DNA of 64,000 nt from Gryllotalpicola ginsengisoli DSM 22003 (lineage in GTDB: Bacteria; Actinomycetota; Actinomycetes; Actinomycetales; Microbacteriaceae), in the NCBI RefSeq assembly GCF_000419445.1, contig NZ_AULK01000002.1, forward strand, positions 62,001 through 126,000, in the 5' to 3' direction. Shown one piece after another: positions 53,024 through 63,691 of the stretch. The translations under genes were made by a program, and so were the position numbers. Below the pieces are notes generated by a model. It did no database searches. It was given only the letters and a program-made list of their open reading frames with translations, and was not told the origin of the DNA. Within the stretch, counting starts at the first letter, position 1. Every line of letters starts with the position of its first letter.

Positions 53024-53455
53024 CTACTGGCAGAAGCTGAGCGACGGGTCGCTCGGGCACGGGTCGAAGGCGGTCACCGTGTAGGTGCCGAGCACGATCA
53101 GGATCGCGACGGCGAGGAAGATCGCCCACTTCAGCGCGCGGTTCACGGTAGGGCGGTAGGCGTAGTCGTTGACCAGGGTGCGCATGCCGTTGCCGCCGTG
53201 GATCAGGGCGAGCCAGAGCATCAGGCCGTCCCACACCCGCCAGAACGGCGAGGCCCACTTGCCGGCGACGAAGGCGAAGTCGACCGCCTTGATGCCGTCG
53301 CCTGCCACGAGGTTCACGAACAGGTGGCCGAAGATCAGGATCACCAGCAGCACGCCGGAGACGCGCATGTAGATCCAGCCCCACTTCTCCCAGTTGCCGC
53401 GGCCGCGGCGGCGGGCCGGGCTCGGAACGGTGCGCGGTGCGTCGATGGTCGCCAT
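53024..53455 (-). CDS. sdhD: succinate dehydrogenase membrane anchor subunit
   Basis: 143 residues, three helices; WIYMRVSGVLLVILIFGHLFVNLV contains the haem-ligand His. ATG at 53455 is preferred because GGAGGGG stands 8 bases before it; an in-frame GTG at 53461 is too near. Confidence 0.9.
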   Translation of the reverse strand: MATIDAPRTVPSPARRRGRGNWEKWGWIYMRVSGVLLVILIFGHLFVNLVAGDGIKAVDFAFVAGKWASPFWRVWDGLMLWLALIHGGNGMRTLVNDYAYRPTVNRALKWAIFLAVAILIVLGTYTVTAFDPCPSDPSLSFCQ

Positions 53456-53457
53456 GG

Positions 53458-53874
53458 TCACTGCCCCTCCGTGAACGCGTTGTGCAGGTGCACCGGCAGG
53501 AAGCCGGCCATCAGCACCGCCCACAGGATCACGACGATCCAGAACATGGCGCGCTGGTAGCGGGTGCCCTTGCTCCACAGGTCGATCAGGATGATCCGGA
53601 TGCCGTTCAGGGCGTGGAAGACGATCGCGGCCACCAGCGCCGCCTCGCCGAGGCCCAGCACCGGGTTCTTGTAGGTGCCGATCACGCGGTCGTACGCATC
53701 GGGGCCGAAGTTCAGCACCACCGAGTCGAGGATGTGCACCAGCAGGAAGAAGAAGATCGCGACGCCGGTGATGCGATGCAGCACCCACGACCACATTCCC
53801 TCGCGGCCTCGATAGAGCGTTCCGCCCAGCCGAGAAGGCCTCGGCGTGGGGGCTTCGATCGTCTGGCTTGACAC
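53458..53874 (-). CDS. sdhC: succinate dehydrogenase cytochrome b556 subunit
   Basis: 138 residues, three helices; WSWVLHRITGVAIFFFLLVHILD has the Sdh-cyt signature with SxxHRxTG-type and haem His. GTG at 53874 has GGAGGG 6 bases upstream; the TTG at 53880 is too close to it. First gene of the operon. Confidence 0.92.
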   Translation of the reverse strand: MSSQTIEAPTPRPSRLGGTLYRGREGMWSWVLHRITGVAIFFFLLVHILDSVVLNFGPDAYDRVIGTYKNPVLGLGEAALVAAIVFHALNGIRIILIDLWSKGTRYQRAMFWIVVILWAVLMAGFLPVHLHNAFTEGQ

Positions 53875-53980
53875 GAACAACCCTCCCTGGCTGTGTGCGA
53901 CGGATGCTGCGACGCATCCGTCATCTGCCCGCCCAGTCTATGGCGGCCGGGGCCGCCGACGTCAGTAAGGCGGGCCTAAG

Positions 53981-54000
53981 TTGTCTCGATGTCGAGATAA
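53981..54000. promoter_or_regulatory. 20-bp palindrome upstream of the sdh operon
   Basis: TTGTCTCGA-TG-TCGAGATAA: 9-bp arms with one mismatch. It lies about 107 bp before the sdhC start and 10 bp beyond the corA stop. A TAGACT -10-like box follows toward sdhC at 53940-53935. Regulator unknown. Confidence 0.5.
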
Positions 54001-54009
54001 ATCAGGCGG

Positions 54010-55140
54010 TCACAACCAGTTCTGCTTGCGGAAGATGAACCACAGCAGCACGGCGAGGACGACCATGAGGAACACCGCGAACGGGTAGCCCCACACCCAG
54101 TGCAGCTCCGGCATGTGGGAGAAGTTCATGCCGTAGATGCTCGCGATCAGCGAGGGGGTGAAGAGGATCGCCGCCCAGGCGGAGATCTTCTTGGTGTCCT
54201 CGCCCTGCTTGTGCCCGAGCTCCGACAGCTGCGCCATCCGCGCGTTCTGCCGCTCGGTGACCAGGGTGGCGTTCACGGTGAGGATGTCGCGCAGCATGGA
54301 CCGGAACCCGTCCACCCGCTCGTTGACGACCGTGAGGTGGTCGGCGACGTCGCGCAGCTTGCGCTGCAGCTCCTCCTCGACCTCGTACTTCTCACTGCCC
54401 TGCTGCAGCGCTTCGACGACCGTCGCAAGCGGATGCGTCGCGCGCTGGAAGTCGATCACCTCGCTCGAGAGCTCGTAGATGCGGCGGGAGACGTTGGAGT
54501 CGAGCCGGTCGAAGACCTGCGTCTCGATCTCGTCGATGTCGTTGGCGAGGCCCGCGACGACCGGCGCGTACTCGTCGACGACCGTGTCGATGATGGCGTA
54601 GAGCACCGACTCGGGCCCCATTGCGAGCAGCTCCGGATCGGCCTCCATGCGGCGGCGCACGTGCGAGAGGTCGGGCGATTCGCTGTGCCGCACCGTGATC
54701 ACGAAGTTGCGGCCGATGAAGACGTGCAGCTCTCCGAAGGCGACCTCCTCGGGCACGTCGAGGTAGTCGGCGGCGCGCAGGACGACGAAGAGCACGTCGT
54801 CGTAGCGCTCGAGCTTGGGCCGCTGGTGCGCCGAGATGGCGTCTTCGACGGCGAGCTCGTGCAGGTCGAACTCGTCGGCCAGCGAATGCAGTTCCGCCTC
54901 GCTCGGTCGGTACAGGCCGATCCACGCCATGCCGCCGTTGCTCGAGTGCAGCGCGCGGAAGGTCTCGGCGAGGCTTCCCGGCGAGGCGACGCGGATGCCG
55001 TTCTCGTAGATGGCCGAGTCGACGATGGTGCGCCGGCCGGGCCGGGCGGGCTGCTGCACCGGCGTCGGGGCGGTACTCGGTACGGGGGTCCGACGGTTCA
55101 CGAACGGCATCGGCATCACGCGGAGCCTGCGCTGGGCCAT
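54010..55140 (-). CDS. corA: CorA-type magnesium/cobalt transporter
   Basis: 376 residues: long cytoplasmic domain, then two C-terminal helices with the YGMNF selectivity motif in SLIASIYGMNFSHMP and a basic tail. Forms a pentameric divalent-cation channel. ATG with GGGGGTGG 6 bases before it. Confidence 0.93.
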   Translation of the reverse strand: MAQRRLRVMPMPFVNRRTPVPSTAPTPVQQPARPGRRTIVDSAIYENGIRVASPGSLAETFRALHSSNGGMAWIGLYRPSEAELHSLADEFDLHELAVEDAISAHQRPKLERYDDVLFVVLRAADYLDVPEEVAFGELHVFIGRNFVITVRHSESPDLSHVRRRMEADPELLAMGPESVLYAIIDTVVDEYAPVVAGLANDIDEIETQVFDRLDSNVSRRIYELSSEVIDFQRATHPLATVVEALQQGSEKYEVEEELQRKLRDVADHLTVVNERVDGFRSMLRDILTVNATLVTERQNARMAQLSELGHKQGEDTKKISAWAAILFTPSLIASIYGMNFSHMPELHWVWGYPFAVFLMVVLAVLLWFIFRKQNWL

Positions 55141-55244
55141 GAGCTACCACCCCCTAGGGCATCAGAACGGTGAGGAATCCAACCCCTGAGGATAAACCCT
55201 GCGCCGATCAGGTAAACCGTGGGCCGATCAGGCCCTCCGCCGGG

Positions 55245-56378
55245 TCAGCCGACGGCGCTCTCGGGCACCGTGGCCGTCGTGATCGCGGTCTCGTAGTACC
55301 CGAAGAGCTGCTCGCACAGCGCCGGCCAGGAGCGGCCGAGCACCGCGCGGCGGCCGGCTTCGCCCATCCGCAACCGCGACGCCCCGTCGGCCACGAGCGC
55401 CTTCACCTGCATCCGCATCTCGTGGTCGTCGCGGAACAGGTAGCCGTCCAGGCCGTGCTCGACGAGGTCGAGCGGCCCGCCGACGCCGGGGGCGACGACG
55501 GGCAGGCCGCTCGCGTGCGCCTCCTGGATGGTCTGGCCGAAGGTCTCCTCCTCGCCGGTGTGCACGAACACGTCGAGCGCCGCGTAGGCGGCGGCGAGGT
55601 CGGCGCCGGAGAGCCGGCCGAGGTAGGTCACAGGCAGCGGGCGCAGGGCGCGGTGCACGGATGCCGCGGCCGGGCCGTCCCCGACGATCGCCAGCCGCAT
55701 CCCGGGGATGCCGCGCAGGGCCCTCAGCCGCTCGACCTGCTTCTCGGGGGCGAGGCGCCCCACGTAGCCGACGACCACTTCGCCGTCGGGGGAGAGGAAG
55801 TCGCGCAGCCGCCGGGTCTCGGAGGAGAGCCGGTTGTGCGGGTGGTAGCGCTCGATGTCGACGCCGCGGCCCCACAGCGCCAGCCGGGGCACGCCCGCCG
55901 CCTCGAGGTCGGCGAGCGAGGTGGTGGACGGGGCGAGGGTCAGCGTCGCGCCCTCGTGCACCCAGCGCAGCAGCCGCCAGGCGGCGTGGGCGGCGATGCC
56001 GAGCCGGTTGCGACGGGCGTAGCCGGCGACGTCCGTCTGGTAGATCGCCACGGAGCCGATGCCGAGGCGGTTCGCGGCGGCGATCGCCTGCGCGCCCAGC
56101 AGGAAGGGGCTCGCCGCGTGCAGCACGTCGGGGCGGAAGTCGGCCAGCAGCCGGGCGACCTGGGGGCTCGGCAGCCCGACGGGGAACTGGCGGTAGGCCA
56201 TGGCCGGCACCGCGTGCACGGGGAAGCCGGCGTACTCGCTCGGCACCCGGGCGGTGGCCGGGCAGATCACGATCGCCTCGTGGCCTGCGAGGGACAGCTG
56301 TTCGAGGACCCGGCACACGCTGGTGGTGACGCCGTTGACCGTGGGGAGGAAGCTTTCGCTGACCACAGCTACCCGCAT
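55245..56378 (-). CDS. GT4 family glycosyltransferase (GDP-mannose type, MgtA/PimB-like)
   Basis: 377 residues beginning VAVVSESFLPTVNGVT; GYVGRLAPEKQVERL opens the nucleotide-binding half and EETFGQTIQEAHASGLP is the Ex7E motif. Relatives transfer mannose to glycolipids of the actinobacterial envelope. Its divergent neighbour makes GDP-mannose, which supports that donor. TACTTT stands 7 bases before the ATG. Confidence 0.87.
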   Translation of the reverse strand: MRVAVVSESFLPTVNGVTTSVCRVLEQLSLAGHEAIVICPATARVPSEYAGFPVHAVPAMAYRQFPVGLPSPQVARLLADFRPDVLHAASPFLLGAQAIAAANRLGIGSVAIYQTDVAGYARRNRLGIAAHAAWRLLRWVHEGATLTLAPSTTSLADLEAAGVPRLALWGRGVDIERYHPHNRLSSETRRLRDFLSPDGEVVVGYVGRLAPEKQVERLRALRGIPGMRLAIVGDGPAAASVHRALRPLPVTYLGRLSGADLAAAYAALDVFVHTGEEETFGQTIQEAHASGLPVVAPGVGGPLDLVEHGLDGYLFRDDHEMRMQVKALVADGASRLRMGEAGRRAVLGRSWPALCEQLFGYYETAITTATVPESAVG

Positions 56379-56385
56379 GATTCGA

Positions 56386-56391
56386 AAAGTA
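56386..56391 (-). promoter_or_regulatory. -10 box TACTTT of a leaderless start
   Basis: TACTTT on the minus strand, 7 bases before the glycosyltransferase ATG. Confidence 0.55.
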
Positions 56392-56463
56392 CGAGCGCGT
56401 CGTGGCCCGACGGTGAACCGGCTGTGAACCGGGAAAACACACGGGTGTAACTTTGCCGCCGGT

Positions 56464-56469
56464 TACGCT
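56464..56469 (+). promoter_or_regulatory. -10 box TACGCT of a leaderless start
   Basis: TACGCT, 6 bases before the manC ATG; divergent from the box at 56391-56386. Confidence 0.55.
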
Positions 56470-56475
56470 GTGCCC

Positions 56476-57600
56476 ATGACCAGCAGCGCGGACGCCATGG
56501 ACCGCTTCCATGCCATCATCCCGGCGGGCGGCGTCGGCTCGCGCCTCTGGCCCCTGTCTCGGCAGGACGCCCCCAAGTTCCTCCACGACCTCACGGGCAG
56601 CGGCAAGAGCCTGCTGCGCGACACCTGGGATCGCCTGCTGCCGCTGACCGGCCCCGGCCGCATCATGGTCGTCACGGGCCGCGCCCACCGCGCCGCCGTC
56701 GAGGAGCACCTGCCGGCGCTGGAAGACCACAACATCGTGCTCGAGGCCGACCCCCGTGACTCGACGGTCGCGATCTGCCTGGCCGCAGCGATCCTCGAGC
56801 GGCGCGAGCCGGGAGTCATCGTCGGCTCCTTCGCCGCCGACCACCTGATCGGGCGGCTCGACCTGTTCGAGAAAGCGATCCGCGAGGCGGTCCAGGTCGC
56901 CGACGCCGGATTCATCGCCACGGTCGGCATCAAGCCGACCGAACCGGCCGTCGGCTTCGGCTACATCCGCGAGGGCGCCCGACTGCACATCGAGGGCGCG
57001 CCCAGCGCCAGGGCCGTCGACTCCTTCGTCGAAAAGCCCGACCTCGACACGGCCAAGGAGTACGTGCGCAGCGGCCGGTTCCTCTGGAACGCGAGCATGT
57101 TCATCTCCCGCGCCGACCTGCTGCTGGCCGAGCTCGAGCGCAATCGTCCGCAGTTGCTCGAGCAGATCCAGGAGCTCGCCGCCGCGTGGGACGACCCCGC
57201 CCGGCGCGGCCCGGCGGTCGACCGCATCTGGCCGAAGCTCGAGAAGGTCGCCATCGACTACGCGATCGCCGAGCCGGCTGCCGGCGACGGGCGCATGGCC
57301 GTGGTTCCCGGGCTGTTCGACTGGGACGACGTCGGCGACTTCGCCTCGCTCGCGAAGGTCAACTCCGGCGGCCGCAAGACCGACCTCGCCATCCTCGGCG
57401 AGCACGCCCGCGTGCTCTCGGATGCCGCCAGCGGCATCGTCGTCAGCCAGTCGAACCGTGTGATCAGCCTGATCGGCGTCAAGGACATCGTCGTGGTCGA
57501 CACCCCCGACGCCCTGCTCGTGACCACGACCGAGCACGCGCAGCGGGTGAAGGCGGTCGTCGACGCGCTCAAGCTGACCGGGTCGTCGAACGTGCTGTAG
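56476..57600 (+). CDS. manC: mannose-1-phosphate guanylyltransferase
   Basis: 374 residues. N-terminal pyrophosphorylase motif PAGGVGSRLWPLSRQDAPK and the sugar site FVEKPDLDTAKEYV; FLWNASMF is typical of the family. Produces GDP-mannose. No isomerase domain is attached. ATG at 56476 matches the TACGCT box. A perfect hairpin follows the stop. Confidence 0.93.
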   Translation: MTSSADAMDRFHAIIPAGGVGSRLWPLSRQDAPKFLHDLTGSGKSLLRDTWDRLLPLTGPGRIMVVTGRAHRAAVEEHLPALEDHNIVLEADPRDSTVAICLAAAILERREPGVIVGSFAADHLIGRLDLFEKAIREAVQVADAGFIATVGIKPTEPAVGFGYIREGARLHIEGAPSARAVDSFVEKPDLDTAKEYVRSGRFLWNASMFISRADLLLAELERNRPQLLEQIQELAAAWDDPARRGPAVDRIWPKLEKVAIDYAIAEPAAGDGRMAVVPGLFDWDDVGDFASLAKVNSGGRKTDLAILGEHARVLSDAASGIVVSQSNRVISLIGVKDIVVVDTPDALLVTTTEHAQRVKAVVDALKLTGSSNVL

Positions 57601-57619
57601 GGGCGCCGACGGCGTGCGA

Positions 57620-57643
57620 GGGATGCCTCGGCCGAGGCATCCC
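57620..57643 (+). terminator. perfect 24-bp palindrome after manC
   Basis: GGGATGCCTCGG directly followed by CCGAGGCATCCC, 20 bp past the stop. Likely terminator despite absence of a T-run. Confidence 0.65.
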
Positions 57644-57786
57644 CCGCCCCCGTTCGGCCCGCGCGGTGTAACGGCACGATTAAGAACTCCGCGCGGATTT
57701 CCGGCGCCTCCGCGCCGTCGGATACCGTCATTCGGTGCCCGCGCACGCACGCGCGACGAGCACGCTTGCATCACATGGAGGACACG

Positions 57787-58875
57787 GTGAAGAACACAGC
57801 ACGCAAGGCCGCTCTGGCGGCGGTCGCGGCGGCGGGCAGCATCGCGCTGCTGGCCGGCTGCGGTCAGGCCCCGTCGACGTCGGGCGAGTCCGGGAGCGCG
57901 GGGGCGAAGAGCGACTTCGTGCCCTGCATGATCTCGGACGCCGGCGGCTTCGACGACCACTCGTTCAACGAGCTGGGCTACGACGGCCTCGTCAAGGCGT
58001 CGAAGGAGCTCGGGGTCGACTACAAGAAGGCGGAGTCGAAGACCGACGCCGACTACCAGCCCAACATCTCGAACATGGTGGCGCAGAACTGCAATCTGAT
58101 CATCACCGTGGGCTACAACCTCGCCGACGCCACCAAGGCGGCCGCGAAGCAGAACCCCGACACCGACTTCGCCACGATCGACGACAACTCGATCACCGCC
58201 GACAACGTGCAGCCGATCATCTTCGACACCGCGCAGGCGGCGTTCCTCGGCGGCTACGCCGCGGCGAGCTACTCGAAGACCGGCGTCGTCGGCACCTTCG
58301 GCGGCCAGCAGATCCCGACCGTCACCATCTTCATGGACGGATTCGCCGACGGCGTCGCCTACTACAACAAGCAGAAGGGCAAGGACGTCAAGGTCGTCGG
58401 CTGGAACGAGGAGAGCCAGAAGGGCTCCTTCACGGGAGGCTTCGACGCCAACGACACCGCGCAGAACACCGCGCAGGGCATCATCGACCAGGACGCCGAC
58501 GTGATCATGCCGGTCGGCGGCCCGATCTACCAGTCCGCCGCGACGGCGATCAAGAACTCGGGCAAGGACATCGCGCTGATCGGCGTCGACGCGGACGTGT
58601 ACAACACGGATCCGTCGGTGCGCAGCATCCTGCTCACCTCGGTCGAGAAGGGCATCGAGCCGTCGGTCGAGGCGGTCGTGAAGGCCGCAGCCGAAGACAA
58701 GTTCTCGAACACGCCGTACGTCGGCACCCTGAAGAACGACGGCGTGGGCCTGGCCCCGTTCCACGACTTCGAGTCGAAGGTGGACCCGGGCCTGTCGGGC
58801 GAGCTCGACAAGATCAAGCAGGGCATCATCGACGGGTCGATCAAGGTCGACTCGCCCGCCAGCCCGAAGTCCTGA
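57787..58875 (+). CDS. BMP-family nucleoside-binding lipoprotein
   Basis: 362 residues: signal peptide with lipobox IALLAGC (Cys25), then a PnrA/BmpA body (DAGGFDDHSFNELGYDGL, MPVGGPIYQSAATAIKNSG). Binds purine or pyrimidine nucleosides outside the cell for the ABC importer downstream. GTG at 57787 chosen: GGAGG lies 5 bases before it. Confidence 0.92.
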   Translation: MKNTARKAALAAVAAAGSIALLAGCGQAPSTSGESGSAGAKSDFVPCMISDAGGFDDHSFNELGYDGLVKASKELGVDYKKAESKTDADYQPNISNMVAQNCNLIITVGYNLADATKAAAKQNPDTDFATIDDNSITADNVQPIIFDTAQAAFLGGYAAASYSKTGVVGTFGGQQIPTVTIFMDGFADGVAYYNKQKGKDVKVVGWNEESQKGSFTGGFDANDTAQNTAQGIIDQDADVIMPVGGPIYQSAATAIKNSGKDIALIGVDADVYNTDPSVRSILLTSVEKGIEPSVEAVVKAAAEDKFSNTPYVGTLKNDGVGLAPFHDFESKVDPGLSGELDKIKQGIIDGSIKVDSPASPKS

Positions 58876-58889
58876 CCCCCAAACGACGG

Positions 58890-58919
58890 CCGGCCGGGCG
58901 GGTTTCGCCGCCCGGCCGG
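58890..58919 (+). terminator. hairpin after the BMP lipoprotein gene
   Basis: CCGGCCGGGCGG (58890-58901) pairs perfectly with CCGCCCGGCCGG (58908-58919), loop GTTTCG, followed by TCGTTGTCGTC. Confidence 0.75.
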
Positions 58920-58956
58920 TCGTTGTCGTCAAGGCTCGACCGTACTGTGTCTGTCT

Positions 58957-58983
58957 GGTGCGGCGGTCCCCGGCCGCCGCACC
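58957..58983. repeat. second hairpin before the nucleoside ABC genes
   Basis: GGTGCGGCGG pairs with CCGCCGCACC, loop of 7. Confidence 0.7.
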
Positions 58984-58992
58984 GCAGTCGAG

Positions 58993-59054
58993 TCGAGCGA
59001 GAGACGCGTTCGGCGGCGAGCAAGTCGCCGCCTCGTAGAGCGTCTCTCGCTCGA
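58993..59054. repeat. nested 62-bp inverted repeat at the ABC ATPase promoter
   Basis: Outer arms TCGAGCGAGAGACGC (58993-59007) and GCGTCTCTCGCTCGA (59040-59054) are perfectly complementary; inside, GGCGGCGA (59012-59019) pairs with TCGCCGCC (59025-59032). The right arm reaches the expected -35 area of the TAGTTT promoter. Confidence 0.85.
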
Positions 59055-59069
59055 CCGTTGTGTGAAAGG

Positions 59070-59075
59070 TAGTTT
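59070..59075 (+). promoter_or_regulatory. -10 box TAGTTT of a leaderless start
   Basis: TAGTTT, 7 bases before the ATG at 59083. Confidence 0.6.
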
Positions 59076-59082
59076 GACCCGT

Positions 59083-60599
59083 ATGAGACTCGAGCTGCGC
59101 GGGATCACCAAGCGCTTCGGCAGCCTCACCGCGAACGACCACATCTCGCTCACCGTCGAGCCGGGGGAGATCCACTGCCTGCTGGGTGAGAACGGCGCGG
59201 GCAAGTCGACGCTGATGAATGTGCTCTACGGCCTGTACCAGGCCGATGAGGGCGAGATCCTGCTCGACGGCGAGGCGCAGCACTTCGCGGGCCCGGGCGA
59301 CGCCATGCGGGCCGGGATCGGCATGGTGCACCAGCACTTCATGCTCATCCCCGTCTTCACGGTCGCCGAGAACGTCATGCTCGGCCACGAGCAGACCCGG
59401 GGACTCGGCCGGCTCGACCTCGCCGCGGCGCGCGCGAAGGTGCGCGAGATCTCGGCGCGGTTCGGCTTCGACGTCGACCCCGACGCGGTCGTCGAGCACC
59501 TGCCCGTCGGCGTGCAGCAGCGCGTCGAGATCATCAAGGCGCTCAGCCGCGACGCGAAGGTGCTCGTGTTCGACGAGCCCACCGCGGCGCTCACCCCGCA
59601 GGAGACCGACGAGCTGATGGCGATCATGAAGCAGCTCAAGGAGCAGGGCACCGCCATCGTCTTCATCACCCACAAGCTGCGCGAGGTGCGCGAGGTCGCC
59701 GACCGTATCACGGTCATCCGTCTCGGCAAGGTGGTCGGCCAGGCCGAGCCCACGGCGAGCAACGCCGAGCTCGCCTCGCTCATGGTCGGCCGCTCGGTCG
59801 AGCTGACCGTGCACAAGGAGCCGGCCCGGCCACGGGGCGACGCCCTGGTCGTCGACCGGCTGTCCGTGATCGACGAGTTCGGGCAGAAGGTCGTCAACGA
59901 CGTCGGATTCACCGTGCAGGCGGGGGAGATCCTCGCCGTCGCCGGCGTGCAGGGCAACGGGCAGACCGAGCTCACCGAGGCGCTGCTCGGGCTGCAGCCG
60001 CGCGTCGAGGGGTCCATCCGTCTCGACGGCCGGGAACTGGTCGGCCGCACCGTGCGCGAGGTGCTCGACGCCGGTGTCGGGTTCGTGCCGGAGGACCGCA
60101 ACGAGGACGGGCTGGTGGGCGCCTTCAGCGTCGCGGAGAACCTCATGCTCGACCGCTCCTCGGGTGCGCCGTTCGTGAAGGGCGCCAACGTGCAGAGCAA
60201 GGCGCTGAACGCCTTCGCCCAGCAGAAGCTCGAGGAGTTCGACGTGCGCGCCCCCTCGATCCACACGCCCGTCGGGCGGCTGTCGGGCGGTAACCAGCAG
60301 AAGGTCGTGCTCGCCCGCGAGCTCTCCCGCGAGCTGCGGCTGCTCGTCGCCGCACAGCCCACGCGCGGCCTCGACGTCGGCTCGATCGAGTTCGTGCACA
60401 AGCGCATCGTGGCCGCCCGCGACGAGGGCATCCCCGTCATCGTCGTCTCTACCGAGCTCGACGAGGTCGTCGCGCTCGCCGACCGGATCGCGGTCATGTA
60501 TCGCGGCGGCATCGTCGGCATCGTGCCCGGCGACACCCCGCGTGACGTGCTGGGTCTGATGATGGCGGGCGAGGCGCCCGAGACGGCGGGAGAGGCGGC

Positions 60600-60603
<4 letters not shown>
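59083..60603 (+). CDS. nucleoside ABC transporter ATPase, two domains
   Basis: 506 residues with two ABC domains as in sugar/nucleoside importers: GENGAGKSTLMN and FDEPTAALTP in the first, VQGNGQTEL and LSGGNQQKVVLARELS in the second, whose Walker A is degenerate. ATG at 59083 fits the TAGTTT box. Partners are the two permeases that follow. Confidence 0.92.
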
Positions 60604-61876
<1,273 letters not shown>

Positions 61877-61880
<4 letters not shown>

Positions 61881-63172
61881 CCGCCGCGACCGAGACCCCG
61901 CACCTGCCCGACCCCTCGCCCATCGTCCTCGAGAAGGTCGAGGTGCGCAGCTGGAAGGTGCCCATCGCGCTGTCCGTCTTCGCCCTCGGCGCCGTCGTGC
62001 TGTTCATCGCGTTCGCCCGATCCGGCCACACGACGTTCCGCTTCACCCAGAGCGTCGACGCGATCAAGCTGCCCGACCTGACCGTGCCGTCCGCCCCGGT
62101 GAGCATCGCGCTGGCGATCGTCGCGGTGCTGATGGCCGCCGCATCCTGGTGGTACGTCGCCGCCCGCGGCCGGGTGCCCGGATGGTTCGCCGCCGTGTTC
62201 GCCGTCGTGTTCCTGGTCGGGTTCCTCGACTGGGCGGCCGAGGGCGACCGCCCGCTGCCGTTCACCTCGCTGCTGCTGGGCGCGGTCACCCTGTCGGTGC
62301 CGCTGGTGTTCGGCGCCCTCGGCGGCGTGATCGGCGAGCGCGCCGGCGTCGTGAACGTGGCCATCGAGGGCCAGCTGCTGGCCGGCGCGTTCTGCTCGGC
62401 GCTGGTCGCCTCCTCGACCGGCAGCATGACCGCCGGCCTGGTGGCCGCCGCGGCCGCCGGAGTGCTGGTCGCGTTCATCCTCGCCGCGTTCGCCATCAAG
62501 TACCTCGTCGATCAGGTGATCGTCGGCGTCGTCATCAACGTGCTCGTCACCGGCCTCACCAACTTCGGCTACTCCAAGGTGCTCGCCGCCGACCCCGAGC
62601 ACCTGAACCGCCGCATGACGCTGCCCGACCTGCCCATTCCGGGCCTCGCCCAGATCCCGGTCATCGGGCCGGTGCTGTTCGACCACAGCATCATCGTGTA
62701 CATCGCCTACGTGGCGGTCGCCGCGGTCTGGTACGGCCTGTTCCACACCCGGTGGGGGCTGCGGGTGCGCGCCGTGGGCGAGCACCCCCAGGCGGCCGAC
62801 ACGGTGGGCATCAACGTGAACGGGACCCGGTTCTGGAACGTCTCGCTGGCCGGCGCGGTCGCCGGCCTCGGCGGCGCGTTCTTCACGCTCGGCTCCGTCG
62901 GCATCTTCACCAAGGAGATGACCGCCGGGCAGGGCTACATCGCGCTCGCCGCCGTCATCTTCGGCCGCTGGGATCCGATCCGCGCCACCCTCGCGGCCCT
63001 GCTGTTCGGCTTCGCGTCGAACCTGCAGAACACGCTCGGCATCATCGGCTCGCCCGTGCCGAGCGAGTTCCTGCTGATGCTGCCGTACCTGGTCACGATC
63101 TTCGCCGTGGCCGGCCTGGTCGGGAAATCCCGGGCACCCGCCGCCGACGGCGTGCCGTACGTGAAAGGCTGA
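61877..63172 (+). CDS. nucleoside ABC transporter permease
   Basis: 431 residues, about ten helices; GERAGVVNVAIEGQLLAGAF and FGRWDPIRATLAALLFG mark the family. GTG overlaps the first permease's stop. Followed after 5 bp by cdd, linking uptake to pyrimidine salvage. Confidence 0.9.
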
Positions 63173-63177
63173 GCACG

Positions 63178-63591
63178 ATGCCGGAAGAGCCCGAGATCGA
63201 CTGGGACGCGCTGCGCGCGGCCGCAACGGATGCGATGCGCCGTTCCTACTCGCCGTACTCGAACTTCCCTGTGGGTGCGGCCGCGATCGCCGACGACGGC
63301 CGCGTCGTGAAGGGCGCGAACATCGAGAACGCGTCCTACGGGGTCACGCTGTGCGCCGAGTGCTCGCTGATCTCCGACTTGATCATGTCGGGCGGCGGCC
63401 GGCTCGTCGCCTTCACCTGCGTCGACGGCGACGGCGGCGTGCTGATGCCGTGCGGCCGCTGCCGGCAGCTGCTCTACGAGCACTCCGCCGCGGGCATGCT
63501 GCTCGAGACCGTCTCGGGGGTCAAGACCATCGACGAGGTGCTGCCCGACGCGTTCGGCCCGAGGCAGCTGGAGGAGTACGCGGGGCGCTGA
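63178..63591 (+). CDS. cdd: cytidine deaminase
   Basis: 137 residues with the zinc site CAEC and PCGRCRQLL and the substrate strand SPYSNFPVGAA. Deaminates cytidine and deoxycytidine brought in by the ABC system. Confidence 0.95.
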   Translation: MPEEPEIDWDALRAAATDAMRRSYSPYSNFPVGAAAIADDGRVVKGANIENASYGVTLCAECSLISDLIMSGGGRLVAFTCVDGDGGVLMPCGRCRQLLYEHSAAGMLLETVSGVKTIDEVLPDAFGPRQLEEYAGR

Positions 63592-63691
63592 CGCGGCCGC
63601 GGCATCCGCTTCATTCGATCGCCGCGCACGGCGCATCCGCTCGCTTCGTCCCCGTCTACTTGTCCCCGTCAACTTGAACGAAAGGCCCGCC

